Assembly (NCBI RefSeq): GCF_001757105.1
Contig: NZ_MDHN01000006.1
Span: 1 to 64,000, forward strand
Source: Alteromonas confluentis
Lineage (GTDB): Bacteria > Pseudomonadota > Gammaproteobacteria > Enterobacterales > Alteromonadaceae
DNA length: 64,000 bases
Reading direction: 5' to 3'
Within the stretch, counting starts at the first letter, position 1. Each line of letters opens with the position of its first letter. The notes under the pieces were generated by a model. It was not told the DNA's origin and made no database searches. It was given only the letters and a program-made list of their open reading frames with translations. This document shows, one piece after another, positions 43,626 to 53,692 of this stretch. Both the position numbers and the translations under genes were made by a program.

Positions 43626-44480
43626 ATGAATTCCACCGCAGTCTCATGGTCATCTGCCATAAATCATCCCGAGCTTGTCAGCCCTATTAAGCAATTACTT
43701 TGTGAAACAGGTTTAACAGAAACCGCCGTTTTCCCTCAGCCAGATAAACTGATGGCAGTGACAAACCATTGGCATAACGGCAATTGGTCGGGGCCGGAGT
43801 TCAAGGGCCAATCGACGTTTAGTGATGATGATGGTCGTTACTACGAGGAAATTATCTTTCAGGATAACGTGTTGCCAACCCGGGAATCTAACTGGCATGA
43901 CTTTTTTAATGCATTAATTTGGATGCAATTTCCGCGTACTAAAGGATTGTTGAATCGAATGCATGTGGAAGACATTGCCGCGCATGGGGTTCATCCTCGC
44001 ACAGCATCACGCAATCGTATTACCCATTTTGATGAATGTGGGGTGGTGCTTGCGGTACCCGAACGTTTGCAACCTCAAGGGCGTGAACTGCTGTATGCGC
44101 TTGCTCATCATAACTGGATTGAAATTATGCTGGAGAAACGGGCAAACTGGGGCGACGTGCTATACCCATTTATTTTCGGCCACGCGAATTTAGAAATGTT
44201 ACTTGAACCCTTTATCGGACTTACGGGGAAGTGGCTGGCGGTGACCGTACCTGATGATTTCAATCAGATGTCTTTTCAACAGCAATGCCACGCCGTGGAC
44301 ACGGCGCTGTTTCAACGGTTCACAAAGACAGATGTCTTTTCTGTTAAAGGGCACTTACACCCATTACCCTTGTTAGGTGTGCCAGGCTGGTACTCGCCGC
44401 AGAACCTAACGTTTTATCAAAATACCGATTACTTCAGGCCTCTCATAAAACAAAAAACGGTTGGGGAATTACTTCCCTGA
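43626..44480 (+). CDS. DUF3025 domain protein, unknown function
   Basis: 284 aa without signal peptide or membrane helix; probably cytoplasmic. The segments YYEEIIFQ...LPTRESNWHDFFNALIW, FPRTKGLLNRMH, RTASRNRITHFDECG and the FGHANLEMLL region match DUF3025. I know no experimental function. Divergent from the M28 gene, 72 bp between starts. Confidence 0.75.
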   Translation: MNSTAVSWSSAINHPELVSPIKQLLCETGLTETAVFPQPDKLMAVTNHWHNGNWSGPEFKGQSTFSDDDGRYYEEIIFQDNVLPTRESNWHDFFNALIWMQFPRTKGLLNRMHVEDIAAHGVHPRTASRNRITHFDECGVVLAVPERLQPQGRELLYALAHHNWIEIMLEKRANWGDVLYPFIFGHANLEMLLEPFIGLTGKWLAVTVPDDFNQMSFQQQCHAVDTALFQRFTKTDVFSVKGHLHPLPLLGVPGWYSPQNLTFYQNTDYFRPLIKQKTVGELLP

Positions 44481-44535
44481 CCGCTGGGTTGATTGGTTGA
44501 TATTTTTTTACTTCGCGCTTGTGTGTAATTTACGG

Positions 44536-45240
44536 TTACACAATGGCGAAAATCAGCCAAATGCCGTATATCACCGCCCCCGGTGCGAGAGCAACAATCC
44601 ACGATTTTTTGGTAGAGAATGACGTCCACTGGCCTAGTGCGACAGCGGTAAGGTAATAACTCCAGAACATATCGAGACGAATTGACTGACCCAGGCTAAA
44701 AAAAGCGGAGGTGGGCTCAAGACCAAAAATGTAGGCAAGCGACAGCGGCGACAGGGAAATTGGGTCAATCTGATGTGAATCTGCCATTACCAGTAACACC
44801 AGCGCGATCAGGCTTGGAATAATGGAAGGCAAAGCCGTCCACCAGGTCATGCCATACCAGTCGGTAAACCCCTGAATGCTTTTTTCATCGTTGCGGGTCA
44901 TGAAAGTCAGGTAACCGGCTACCAGGGCATTAATGATTAAAAAGCCCAGGAAGGAGCCAATCAGCGTGCTCCATTTTATCATTCCTAATGTGAGTTGATC
45001 TTTGTAAGCTTGTTTTTCAGCCGGACTCACATCACCTAGTTGAACATCAGCAAGGTAATTGCTGTACCAGGCAAAGTCGATAGTTTGAAAAAAAAGATAA
45101 AGCGGCAACAAGGCCAATGCCATCACGATAAAAAACGGCACCCATGACCAGTTGTCTGTGTTTGCTAATTTGGCAAATACTTTGTTAGGCCGGATAAAGG
45201 TTTCGTTTACTGCCTGAAACGGATTGCTAACCTCTGACAT
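44536..45240 (-). CDS. Yip1-family integral membrane protein
   Basis: 234 aa from the ATG at 45240 (AGGAAAAG upstream); a much earlier ATG would add 73 non-conserved residues. About five membrane helices follow a short N-terminal segment with NPFQAVNETFIRPNKVFAKL typical of bacterial Yip1 proteins. Function unknown. Converges with the DUF3025 gene. Confidence 0.7.
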   Translation of the reverse strand: MSEVSNPFQAVNETFIRPNKVFAKLANTDNWSWVPFFIVMALALLPLYLFFQTIDFAWYSNYLADVQLGDVSPAEKQAYKDQLTLGMIKWSTLIGSFLGFLIINALVAGYLTFMTRNDEKSIQGFTDWYGMTWWTALPSIIPSLIALVLLVMADSHQIDPISLSPLSLAYIFGLEPTSAFFSLGQSIRLDMFWSYYLTAVALGQWTSFSTKKSWIVALAPGAVIYGIWLIFAIV

Positions 45241-45499
45241 GTTCTTTTCCTGTCTTATTTTGTGTTTTCCATAATGGCGTAATAACGCTGATATTAGCGC
45301 TATACGGTATGAAAAAAGCGGGCAACTGTATACTGCGTATTTGTAAGGAAATATTCTGTCGCATTTTTTTCCTGTGCTTCGTAATATTTTTTTCCTAATC
45401 TTGACTGGTAGCAACGTGAGCAGTTTAGAAAGTGCTTCTGCATTGACTGCTTTTTGCAAATAACAATATGGACGCTATTTACGTCAGGAAGCTATATAA

Positions 45500-46279
45500 A
45501 TGATAGAAATCAGTCGATTAGCTAAGAAATTTAAAATTGAAAATCCGAAAAAGCTGAGTGAGCAAGAAAAGCAAGACCCTCGCTTGTCCGGAAAGTTTTT
45601 TAAATCAGTAGAAGATGTTTCCTTGTCTTGTGCAGCGGGAGAGGTTTTAGGATTACTCGGCCCAAATGGGGCAGGAAAAACCACGACATTACGTATGCTT
45701 TCAACCGCTCTGAAGCCGGAAGCGGGCAGCATTACCATCAATGGTGTCGACGTGCTGAAGAACCCCGTTGTTGCTCGTCAAAAAATTGGTTTTCTTTCCG
45801 GTGCTACCGGATTATACGGACGGTTAACCGGTAGAGAAAATATCGCCTACTTCGGTCAACTTCATCAAATGACAAAAACACAAATCGATGACAGGATTGC
45901 TGAACTCGCCGACTTACTCGACCTGCACAGTTTTCTGGATCGTCGCTGTGAAAATTTCTCCACGGGAATGAAACAGAAAACTGCCATCGCGCGAGCAGTG
46001 GTTCACAAACCTGAAGTGGTTATTCTCGACGAGCCGACTACCGGCCTCGACATCATGGCGTCGCAAACGGTACTTAACTTTATTCGCGGCCTCAAATCCC
46101 AGGGCGTTCCTGTTATTTTCTCAACCCATCATCTTGATGAAGTGGCCGAGTTGTGTGACCGCGTTACCGTAATCAACCATGGACGTACTCAATTTAACGA
46201 CGATATTGCCGCATTCAGAGCGCTAGCACCGGGCTCTCTGAACAGCGCATTTCTAGCAGCACTGGAACAAGGAGTTTGA
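45500..46279 (+). CDS. natA: ABC exporter ATP-binding subunit, NatA-like
   Basis: 259 aa. Walker A GPNGAGKTTT at about 54, Q-loop region, signature FSTGMKQK (variant of LSGGQ), Walker B VVILDEPTTGLD, H-loop STHHLDE. With the permease 1 nt downstream it forms a NatAB-type ABC-2 exporter; in Bacillus NatAB extrudes sodium ions, but the substrate here is not proven. The insert between strand 1 and Walker A (KKLSEQEKQDPRLSGKFF) is typical of this subgroup. Confidence 0.82.
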   Translation: MIEISRLAKKFKIENPKKLSEQEKQDPRLSGKFFKSVEDVSLSCAAGEVLGLLGPNGAGKTTTLRMLSTALKPEAGSITINGVDVLKNPVVARQKIGFLSGATGLYGRLTGRENIAYFGQLHQMTKTQIDDRIAELADLLDLHSFLDRRCENFSTGMKQKTAIARAVVHKPEVVILDEPTTGLDIMASQTVLNFIRGLKSQGVPVIFSTHHLDEVAELCDRVTVINHGRTQFNDDIAAFRALAPGSLNSAFLAALEQGV

Positions 46280-46280
46280 T

Positions 46281-47474
46281 ATGTGGCTGGTATTTCTAAA
46301 GGAAATAAAAGAACTGCTAAGAGACAGGAAAACCCTATTTTTCATGATTGCATTGCCAATATTAGTGTTTCCCGCCATTTTCGGCGTCGTCACTTACGTG
46401 TCATCAAAAGCGATTCAGAAAGCGGAAAGCGAAATACTCGATTATGCCATTGTTGGTGCTGAATACGCCCCCGACCTGGTCGCGCGAATAGCTGAGTCGG
46501 AAGAATTTAATCTTGTCACAGCACCGCAAAACACCGACATCAAACAGTGGGTAAAAGAAGAAAATGCGGATTTTGTGTTGGTGATCCCGGAAAACTTCAG
46601 CAATGACGTGTTAGCTAACGGTCAAATATCGCTTACCTTATACCTCAACGACTCGGGGTTAAATTTGGTACAGCGCCGACTCAATGAAATTGTCGACGCC
46701 ATTGAAGAAGAAAATCAGCAAAGCGCGTTCTCTACGTTGGGTCTGAACGAAACACAGCAAGTAGCGCTTATTGATCCTGTGTTGGTTGAGAAAGTGAATG
46801 TGGCCGATCAGCGGGAAAATTGGGGGGAAAAAATCGGTGGATTTATCCCATACCTGGTATTCATGCTGTGCTTGCAAGGCGCGATGATCCCCGCCACCGA
46901 TTTAGGCGCAGGGGAAAAGGAACGTGGCACGTTGGAAACTCTGCTTATTTCTCCTATTGCCCGTCATAAATTGGTGTTAGGGAAGTTTATGGCCATCGCG
47001 CTGGCAGGGGTGACTTCTGCCATGGTTACCGTAGGCAGTATGGCAATCTGGGGCATTGTACTGAGTCAGGGTATGGCCATTGAGTTAGTGGCCGACTTCA
47101 TGGGCTCAATAAGCGGTATGGATTTCCTGCTTATCTTCTTCATGCTCATCCCGGTTGTGGCTATTTTCGCGTCGGTATTGCTGAGTCTGTCTATTTACGC
47201 CCGAAGCTTCAAAGAAGCACAGGGATATATGACTCCGCTGGTGATGTTCACTATCGTACCGGTGATTATGGCAATGCTGCCTGGCGTGGAGCTAAAAGGG
47301 GGGTGGGCCTGGGTGCCACTGACCAACGTGGCGCTCGCCATTAAAGAGCTGATCAAAGGCACCATGGACTATGTGCAGCTAATTGCCATATTCGGCTCGA
47401 CTGCTTTGATTGCTGGTGCCCTTATTGCCTTTAGTGTGTACTGGTTTAATCAGGAAAAAGTACTTTTTCGTTAA
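46281..47474 (+). CDS. natB: ABC exporter permease subunit, NatB-like
   Basis: 397 aa, ABC-2 permease: one N-terminal helix, a long extracytoplasmic domain (about 40-195), then five to six helices in the C-terminal half containing the GAGEKERGTLETLL motif. Starts 1 nt after natA. Sodium export is only inferred from family. Confidence 0.82.
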   Translation: MWLVFLKEIKELLRDRKTLFFMIALPILVFPAIFGVVTYVSSKAIQKAESEILDYAIVGAEYAPDLVARIAESEEFNLVTAPQNTDIKQWVKEENADFVLVIPENFSNDVLANGQISLTLYLNDSGLNLVQRRLNEIVDAIEEENQQSAFSTLGLNETQQVALIDPVLVEKVNVADQRENWGEKIGGFIPYLVFMLCLQGAMIPATDLGAGEKERGTLETLLISPIARHKLVLGKFMAIALAGVTSAMVTVGSMAIWGIVLSQGMAIELVADFMGSISGMDFLLIFFMLIPVVAIFASVLLSLSIYARSFKEAQGYMTPLVMFTIVPVIMAMLPGVELKGGWAWVPLTNVALAIKELIKGTMDYVQLIAIFGSTALIAGALIAFSVYWFNQEKVLFR

Positions 47475-47486
47475 GCACATCATAAG

Positions 47487-47530
47487 TGACTGCGGCTAAG
47501 TGTTTTAAGTCGCAGTCATTCGATATTTTG
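47487..47530 (+). terminator. Probable terminator after natB
   Basis: TGACTGCG (47487-47494) and CGCAGTCA (47511-47518) with a 16-nt loop, then AT-rich sequence ending TTTTG. Confidence 0.45.
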
Positions 47531-47721
47531 CCAATCTTTTACTTCCATAAATATTGTCATTCATTTTATTGTTTAGCGCTTCAAATTTTGGAGTAACTTT
47601 ATCCAAAAGTATAAGTAACCTTTAAGCCATTTCATGTAATCATTTCTTGGCAGTATTGATGGTGCCAACCCCTTTTTCTTCCTGTTGGTACAGTCTGTTT
47701 AGACTCTTTTCCGGAATGGCC

Positions 47722-50700
47722 ATGTCGCTGAGTAAGCAAATCTACAAAGTTCTCTTTACCCCTCTCGTTCTAACTGCTGTTGGTGCGGTTATTTGTGCCT
47801 TGCTGATTTATAACAGTCAGAATCAGATGCAAAAATCGACTGATATATTTATGCAGAAGAAACAGTATCTAGAGCAGCTATACACCAATCTTGGTTACGG
47901 CGGGGGTATTCACTCTTTTAAGAACTATATTATTCGACGTGATCTTCAGTACAAACTAACAGCTGAAGAAAAGCTCAACGAGGCGCTACGTGCATCTGGG
48001 AATTACAAAGCCTTACCTAATGTAAGCCGTGTAGAGTTGGCGCAGATCACTGATATAGAGCTTGTTATCAATCAGTATCTTGAAAAGATTAGTTTATTGA
48101 ACTCTGATCAACTCGCTAGCTTATCCGTTGTGGACCTTGATGCACAAGTAAAGGTGAATGATGAGCCCGCCATTTCTGCTATCGCCAGGCTCGACAACCT
48201 GCTCGATGCACAGAACAGACAAGTTGGCGAAACGCTGGAGGATTCAACCTTCAGAATAATCAGTTTTATCTTTGTTGTGCTAGCGCTTACCGTATTGCTG
48301 TCATGGGTTGTAGCACAGCGTCACGTTACTAAAATGCTGCTGTCTGTGAAAAGCGTTACCAGGCTGTCTCGTAAAATTGCAGATGGGAAAATGGATTTTT
48401 CAGTTGTTGATAATTCTGACTATGGCAACGGTGAGATGAATAAGCTCGCTGGCGACCTGTCCAAGATGGGCAAAAAGCACCGAGATTTGCTAAACGAAAC
48501 TCAGCAAAAATCTGCCTTGGATAATTTGCTCCAACACATGTCGATGGCGTTTACTGGCCAAAATAGCAAGCAAGACGTTTACAACGCCATTATCAATAAG
48601 CTTGCAGAGTACATGAGTGCAGCCAGCATTTGCCTGTATATCGCTGATGGTAAATACCTGCCGCTGGTGGCTCAGTGGGGGCTGACCTCACTGGACGCCG
48701 ATAAACCGGTTCCCCATAGAGACTTTTTGAAACAACTTCTGAATAACCGTGAAGTGACTACCATTGATCAAGTACCCGAAAAATTCTGGCGTTTAAAATC
48801 CATGATGGGCAGTATGGTGCCAACTAAATTGCTTTATTTGCCACTGGTTTTCGAGTCTGAGCAATTGGGCATTGTAGAGATTGCTTTATCAGACAATGGT
48901 GAGTTCACCAACAATGTTGTAGCTGACAAATATTGCCAGGTGATTAGTCAGGGTTTGTATAGTCTTCACATGCGTGAAGAAAATCAGGGCTTGTTACAAG
49001 CGAGTCAAAAGCAAACGGCTGAGCTTGAGTTGCAACAAGAAGAATTGCGGGTATCAAATGAAGAGCTCCAAAAACAGTCCAGGGAATTGGAGATAAAAAC
49101 CGTCTCTTTGGATAGCTCTAACAGCGAATTAAGCCAGGCTAAAACGGATCTTGAAGCAAAAGCAGCAGAACTGATTAAAATAAACAACTACAAATCTGAA
49201 TTTCTCGCAAACATGTCGCATGAATTCAGAACGCCACTCAACAGCCTGATGGTGCTCTCTTCGTTATTGCTAGAAAAGGAAACGTCACTTTCAGGTAAAA
49301 ATCTGGAATATCTCAAGTCCATTCATCAATCGGGTAATGACCTCCTTATGCTGATTGAAGACATTCTCGATTTAACCAAAATTGAAGCCAGGAAAATCAC
49401 CCTCAACATCGAAACCTTTTCATTGCGCGACTTTATCGATGAACTCGATGTGTCTTTTAACCCTTTGTTTAAACAAACAAAAGTCGACTGGACTATTCGC
49501 ATTGAAGATTCAATACAAATTAACAAGCTGACGACTGATCGCAGTCGATTAAAGCAAATACTGCGTAACCTGATTTCAAATGCCCTTAAATTTACCAGCG
49601 AAGGCAAAGTCGAGTTGTCTCTACATCAGCGAAGTGCGGATACGATTTCTCTTTCCGTTTCTGATACCGGCGTTGGTATAGATGCATCCAAACAGCAGCG
49701 GATATTTGAAGCCTTTGAACAAGAAGATTCTTCTGTCGATCGTGCGTATGGTGGCACAGGACTGGGTCTCTCTATCTCAAAAGAGTTGGCGAGTTTGCTT
49801 GAAGGGGGCATCACGCTGGAATCTGAGAAAGGTAAGGGCAGTAAGTTTGAGCTAACTATCGCAACTGAACTCGATACGCCTGAAGCCATCAAGTTACCTG
49901 CAGCGTTAAATATGGCTGAAAAGGGGATTCAGCAAAAGGCCCAAACCTTAAGTAGTGAATTTATTAAACAAGACGATAACGCTGATGAGCTTATTGATCT
50001 GAAAAAGCAGGTCGAAGAATTGGATGCAAATAAGCTCAGTTTGTTGATTGTTGAAGACGATAAAGCGTTTGCCATGGCGGTTGGAGCTGCGGCTAAAAGA
50101 CTGAATATGCAGGCCGTGTGTGTTGCCAGTGGTGAGTTGGCCATGGCGTTGTTAGAAAGTTTTACACCTGATGCCGTGCTATTGGATATCAAACTGCCTA
50201 ATCTTAGCGGTATGGCCATTCTTGAGTCTTTGAAATCTAACGTTAAAACGCGCCATATTCCTGTTCATATGATATCGGGTATGGACTATCAAAATAATGC
50301 ATTGCGTCTTGGGGCGATGGGGTATCTGACTAAACCCATGACGATTGATAAAGTTTCAGCCGCATTGGAACGGGTTAAACGAATTATTACTACGCCTCAT
50401 CGTCGACTGCTATTGATTGAAGATAATGCCGGACAGCAGCAGGCTATTTCAGCGTTGTTGGGTTCTAAAACCACGGAAGTCATGGTGTGTGGTTACGGTG
50501 AGGATGCTATTGCGGCGCTCAAATCGTCTAATTACGATGCGATTGTGCTGGATTTAAGTTTGCCTGACACAACGGGTTTAGCATTTCTTGAAACCATAAA
50601 ACAGATGGATATTTCGCTCCCCCCTGTCGTTATTTACACTGCAAAAGAGTTGGACCCCGAAGAAGAGAACACGCTATCCGGCCTGGCGGAAAGTATTATT

Positions 50701-51222
50701 CTAAAAGGTGCTCGCTCACCAGAAAAATTGCTAGAACAAATCAATCTTTTCCTACATCGCGATGAAGCTGAGTTATCCATAGTGCAGCGTAAAGTGTTAG
50801 AAAAAAATACCCTCGCTGACTCAGAGCTATCAGGATATAAAATCATGCTGGTGGATGATGATATGCGCAATATCTTTGCCTTAACCAGCGCGCTTGAGCA
50901 AAGGGGCGCAGATGTCGTTATTGCCAAAGATGGGGTAGAAGCAATGAATCTGCTTGCTTCTGAAAGTCATTTGGATTTGGTGTTAACCGATATCATGATG
51001 CCAAACATGAACGGCTACGAACTCATAAAAGCCATTCGGGACGGTAAAGTGAAAAAATACGCCCGGGTACCGATAGTGGCGTTAACGGCAAAAGCTGGAA
51101 AAGAAGATCATGATCAAATTATCGAATGTGGCGCCAATGATTATCTTGCAAAGCCGTTAAACCTGACCTCATTAATGTCTGTATTAAGAGTATGGCTGCC
51201 AGAACAAGGGCTCATGGTGTGA
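47722..51222 (+). CDS. Membrane hybrid histidine kinase with HAMP, GAF and three receiver domains
   Basis: 1166 aa from the ATG at 47722 (GGA 6 nt upstream); in-frame starts at 47659 or 47716 are possible. Two membrane helices (about 10-30 and 180-200) flank a small extracellular sensor. Then come HAMP (about 200-255), GAF (about 270-410), a coiled coil (420-485), HisKA with His500 in NMSHEFRTP, HATPase (N box SNALKFT, DTGVG, GTGLGLS) and three receivers with phospho-acceptors near Asp822, Asp944 and Asp1090. Receiver 2 has an atypical C-terminal half (VIYTAKELDPEEENT, LKGARSPEKL). It leads a three-gene unit with CheR and a second hybrid kinase; the signal is unknown. Confidence 0.88.
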   Translation: MSLSKQIYKVLFTPLVLTAVGAVICALLIYNSQNQMQKSTDIFMQKKQYLEQLYTNLGYGGGIHSFKNYIIRRDLQYKLTAEEKLNEALRASGNYKALPNVSRVELAQITDIELVINQYLEKISLLNSDQLASLSVVDLDAQVKVNDEPAISAIARLDNLLDAQNRQVGETLEDSTFRIISFIFVVLALTVLLSWVVAQRHVTKMLLSVKSVTRLSRKIADGKMDFSVVDNSDYGNGEMNKLAGDLSKMGKKHRDLLNETQQKSALDNLLQHMSMAFTGQNSKQDVYNAIINKLAEYMSAASICLYIADGKYLPLVAQWGLTSLDADKPVPHRDFLKQLLNNREVTTIDQVPEKFWRLKSMMGSMVPTKLLYLPLVFESEQLGIVEIALSDNGEFTNNVVADKYCQVISQGLYSLHMREENQGLLQASQKQTAELELQQEELRVSNEELQKQSRELEIKTVSLDSSNSELSQAKTDLEAKAAELIKINNYKSEFLANMSHEFRTPLNSLMVLSSLLLEKETSLSGKNLEYLKSIHQSGNDLLMLIEDILDLTKIEARKITLNIETFSLRDFIDELDVSFNPLFKQTKVDWTIRIEDSIQINKLTTDRSRLKQILRNLISNALKFTSEGKVELSLHQRSADTISLSVSDTGVGIDASKQQRIFEAFEQEDSSVDRAYGGTGLGLSISKELASLLEGGITLESEKGKGSKFELTIATELDTPEAIKLPAALNMAEKGIQQKAQTLSSEFIKQDDNADELIDLKKQVEELDANKLSLLIVEDDKAFAMAVGAAAKRLNMQAVCVASGELAMALLESFTPDAVLLDIKLPNLSGMAILESLKSNVKTRHIPVHMISGMDYQNNALRLGAMGYLTKPMTIDKVSAALERVKRIITTPHRRLLLIEDNAGQQQAISALLGSKTTEVMVCGYGEDAIAALKSSNYDAIVLDLSLPDTTGLAFLETIKQMDISLPPVVIYTAKELDPEEENTLSGLAESIILKGARSPEKLLEQINLFLHRDEAELSIVQRKVLEKNTLADSELSGYKIMLVDDDMRNIFALTSALEQRGADVVIAKDGVEAMNLLASESHLDLVLTDIMMPNMNGYELIKAIRDGKVKKYARVPIVALTAKAGKEDHDQIIECGANDYLAKPLNLTSLMSVLRVWLPEQGLMV

Positions 51223-52046
51223 GTCAGTTTCTACTGCAGGAAAATGACCTTTTTCTGCATGGGCTAAAAACGTGCTTCAATTATGATTTTCAGCATTACG
51301 CGGACGATTACATTGCCCGCAGACTAGATAGCCTGCGCGGCCAAACTGGTGGTCGCTCATTACTTGCGCTTCTGGATGATTTGCTTAAAGGAAAAGAGTC
51401 ACCGGCGTGGATAATTGATATTCTGACGGTGGGGACCACCGAGTTTTTTCGTGATCCTGAAACGTTCCAATTAATCAACGAACAGTTATTACCCTACCTT
51501 GAGACTCGCGGGCCTATAAAGATTTGGTCTGCAGGTTGCAGCAGCGGTAAAGAACTCTACAGCTTGTTGGTGCTGCTATCGGAACAGGGGTTGTTATCCC
51601 GCACCAGCGTTTATGCCTCGGATGTGAATACAGCGGCACTGGAAAAAGCGCAGCGCGGTGCTTTTTCCCAAGATGAGATCAGGCAGTTTATTCGTCATTA
51701 CACCCAGGTTTCAGCGCAGAAACATGCCAGTGATTACTATTTTTTCCGTTACAACCTTGGCTTCTTTGATCAAGCGCTGTTAGAGCACGTTACTTTTATT
51801 CAGCACGACCTTGTTAAAGATGAACCTCTTGATGACATGGATCTCATACTGTGTCGTAATGTATTGATTTACCTGAACGAAAGCGCGCAAAACAACGCGT
51901 TGTCGTTGTTGGTATCGTCTCTTCACCAATCCGGTTTTCTTGTTCTAGGGCAATCCGAATCGCTGTTCAAACGAGAAAGTGAATTCGGACTTCTAGCCTT
52001 CAATAGCCCAAAGCGTATATATCAGCGAAATGCAGAGCACGTGTAG
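51219..52046 (+). CDS. CheR-type protein-glutamate methyltransferase
   Basis: 275 aa from a GTG at 51219 whose GTGA overlaps the stop of the kinase gene, with AAGGG 8 nt upstream; an ATG at 51192 in the same frame is less likely. SAM-dependent methylation of glutamates is the family activity. Motifs: GTTEFFRDPETF, the SAM loop WSAGCSSGKELYSLLVLL (classical form has ACSTGEEPYS) and LILCRNVLIYL. No CheB and no chemoreceptor is in this operon, so a non-chemotactic role, perhaps methylating the kinase coiled coil, is inferred. Confidence 0.85.
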   Translation: MSQFLLQENDLFLHGLKTCFNYDFQHYADDYIARRLDSLRGQTGGRSLLALLDDLLKGKESPAWIIDILTVGTTEFFRDPETFQLINEQLLPYLETRGPIKIWSAGCSSGKELYSLLVLLSEQGLLSRTSVYASDVNTAALEKAQRGAFSQDEIRQFIRHYTQVSAQKHASDYYFFRYNLGFFDQALLEHVTFIQHDLVKDEPLDDMDLILCRNVLIYLNESAQNNALSLLVSSLHQSGFLVLGQSESLFKRESEFGLLAFNSPKRIYQRNAEHV

Positions 52047-52047
52047 T

Positions 52048-53601
52048 ATGTCTAATAAAATTCTTGTCGTAGACGACAATATCAGAAATCTAATGGCCAT
52101 TGAGGCCCAGTTGGAAACCCTTGACCAGGCAGAGATCATCACTGCACAAAGTGCCGATGAAGCCCTTGCTTTACTCACCGAGACGAACTTTTGTCTTGCC
52201 ATAATCGACATCGAAATGACCCCTGTTTCAGGCTTTGAGTTGGCGCGTTTGATCCGCGGCGTGAGGAAGTTTCGCGAGCTGCCTATTGTGTTTCTTACTG
52301 CCCACAGTCACTCAGAACAGTTTGAATTAGATAGCTATGAAGCCGGCGGCGTGGATATTCTTTTTAAACCTGTGTCTCGGCCGGTTATTCAATGCAAGGT
52401 GAAAGCTTTTTTGCAGATGCATCAGCGTAAGCAAGAGCTGGTGGCCAAACTGGAAAAAGAAGAAGCGTTGCGCCAGAAAGTGGAAGCTGCAAATAAATCC
52501 ATCGCGTTGATGTTGGCGAATGTTTCTCATGAACTGCGTACGCCATTGGGAAATATTACGGGGTTTGGTGAATTGCTTACCATGTCAGAATCCTTAAGCG
52601 ATGAGCATCGCTATTTAGCCGAAAAGGTGCTCAAAAACAGTCGCGAGCTGAAGAACATTATTGATGACGTGCTTGACCTTTCCCGGATGGAGGCAGGCCG
52701 TATTTCTATCGATAGAACGACGTTTTCTCTGCGGGAACTATTAAGAGAGGTAGACGAGCAAGCGTTACAAGCCGCACAGGCCAAAGGTTTGCGATTTATT
52801 TTGGCTATACAAGATCCGCTTCCCGTTAAAGTTATTTGCGACCCCTTGCGAATGAAGCAAGTACTGAACAACATGATAAGCAACGCGGTTAAGTTCACTG
52901 AATCTGGCGTCGTGACCTTATCGGTTTACTATGAAGACGAGATCCTCACCTGTAAAACCCAAGACACCGGTATCGGCATTAATGAGTTTCAACAAAAAGC
53001 GCTTTTCCAGCCTTTCAAACAAGCGAACAAAGCGATTATGGGGCGCTTTGGTGGTACTGGATTAGGGCTCGCGCTGTCAAAAGACATTTGTGAAGAATTG
53101 GGTGGCTCACTGGTACTGGAAAAGTCTTCACCGTCAGAGGGAAGCCTTTTTGCTGCAAGTTTTCATGCACCGGTAGCAGAGCAGGTGGTACCGGAAAAAA
53201 GTAAGCAGAGTAAAAGCGATCTATTGGCTGATATCAGAGGCGCCGCACTACGAGCTCTGTACGTAGACGATTTAGAAGAAAATCGTTTTGTTACTGAGGC
53301 GTTGCTCTCGCACATCGGTATCGACCTTCACACGGCCGAATCTGGCCCAGAAGGACTAAGGTTAGTCGCCGAAAACCAATATGATTTCATTTTACTGGAT
53401 ATCCAGATGCCAGAAATGGACGGTTATGAGGTTCATGCTAAACTGCGAGAGATGGGATACAACAAAACCATCATCGCACTAACCGCTCATGCTATGCCTG
53501 AGAACGTAGAAAAGTGTAAAGCGTTGGGGTTTGATGGCTTTTTATCGAAGCCGGTTTCGATAGATAAAATCGCAGCAGAGTTGAAGGCTTTGCTACCCTG
53601 A
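52048..53601 (+). CDS. Hybrid histidine kinase: receiver - HisKA - HATPase - receiver
   Basis: 518 aa, soluble, from the ATG at 52048, 1 nt after the CheR stop. An N-terminal receiver (acceptor Asp54, in LAIIDIEMTP), a coiled coil (about 125-155), HisKA His161 in NVSHELRTPLGN, HATPase (SNAVKFT, DTGIGI, GTGLGLALS) and a C-terminal receiver (Asp451, ILLDIQMPEMDGYE). It probably takes phosphate from the upstream kinase through its first receiver, making a relay. No DNA-binding output is in the unit. Confidence 0.88.
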   Translation: MSNKILVVDDNIRNLMAIEAQLETLDQAEIITAQSADEALALLTETNFCLAIIDIEMTPVSGFELARLIRGVRKFRELPIVFLTAHSHSEQFELDSYEAGGVDILFKPVSRPVIQCKVKAFLQMHQRKQELVAKLEKEEALRQKVEAANKSIALMLANVSHELRTPLGNITGFGELLTMSESLSDEHRYLAEKVLKNSRELKNIIDDVLDLSRMEAGRISIDRTTFSLRELLREVDEQALQAAQAKGLRFILAIQDPLPVKVICDPLRMKQVLNNMISNAVKFTESGVVTLSVYYEDEILTCKTQDTGIGINEFQQKALFQPFKQANKAIMGRFGGTGLGLALSKDICEELGGSLVLEKSSPSEGSLFAASFHAPVAEQVVPEKSKQSKSDLLADIRGAALRALYVDDLEENRFVTEALLSHIGIDLHTAESGPEGLRLVAENQYDFILLDIQMPEMDGYEVHAKLREMGYNKTIIALTAHAMPENVEKCKALGFDGFLSKPVSIDKIAAELKALLP

Positions 53602-53632
53602 CAACAAGTTTGCTTTTTTAAACGCAAAAAGT

Positions 53633-53660
53633 AAGCCCCGCAGTGCGGGGCTTTGTTTTG
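53633..53660. terminator. Bidirectional terminator
   Basis: AAGCCCCGC, AGT, GCGGGGCTT: perfect 9-bp stem, T-rich on both strands, between converging operons. Confidence 0.85.
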
Positions 53661-53692
53661 TCGCCGGTTTGACTTATTCACGCTTAGTCATC

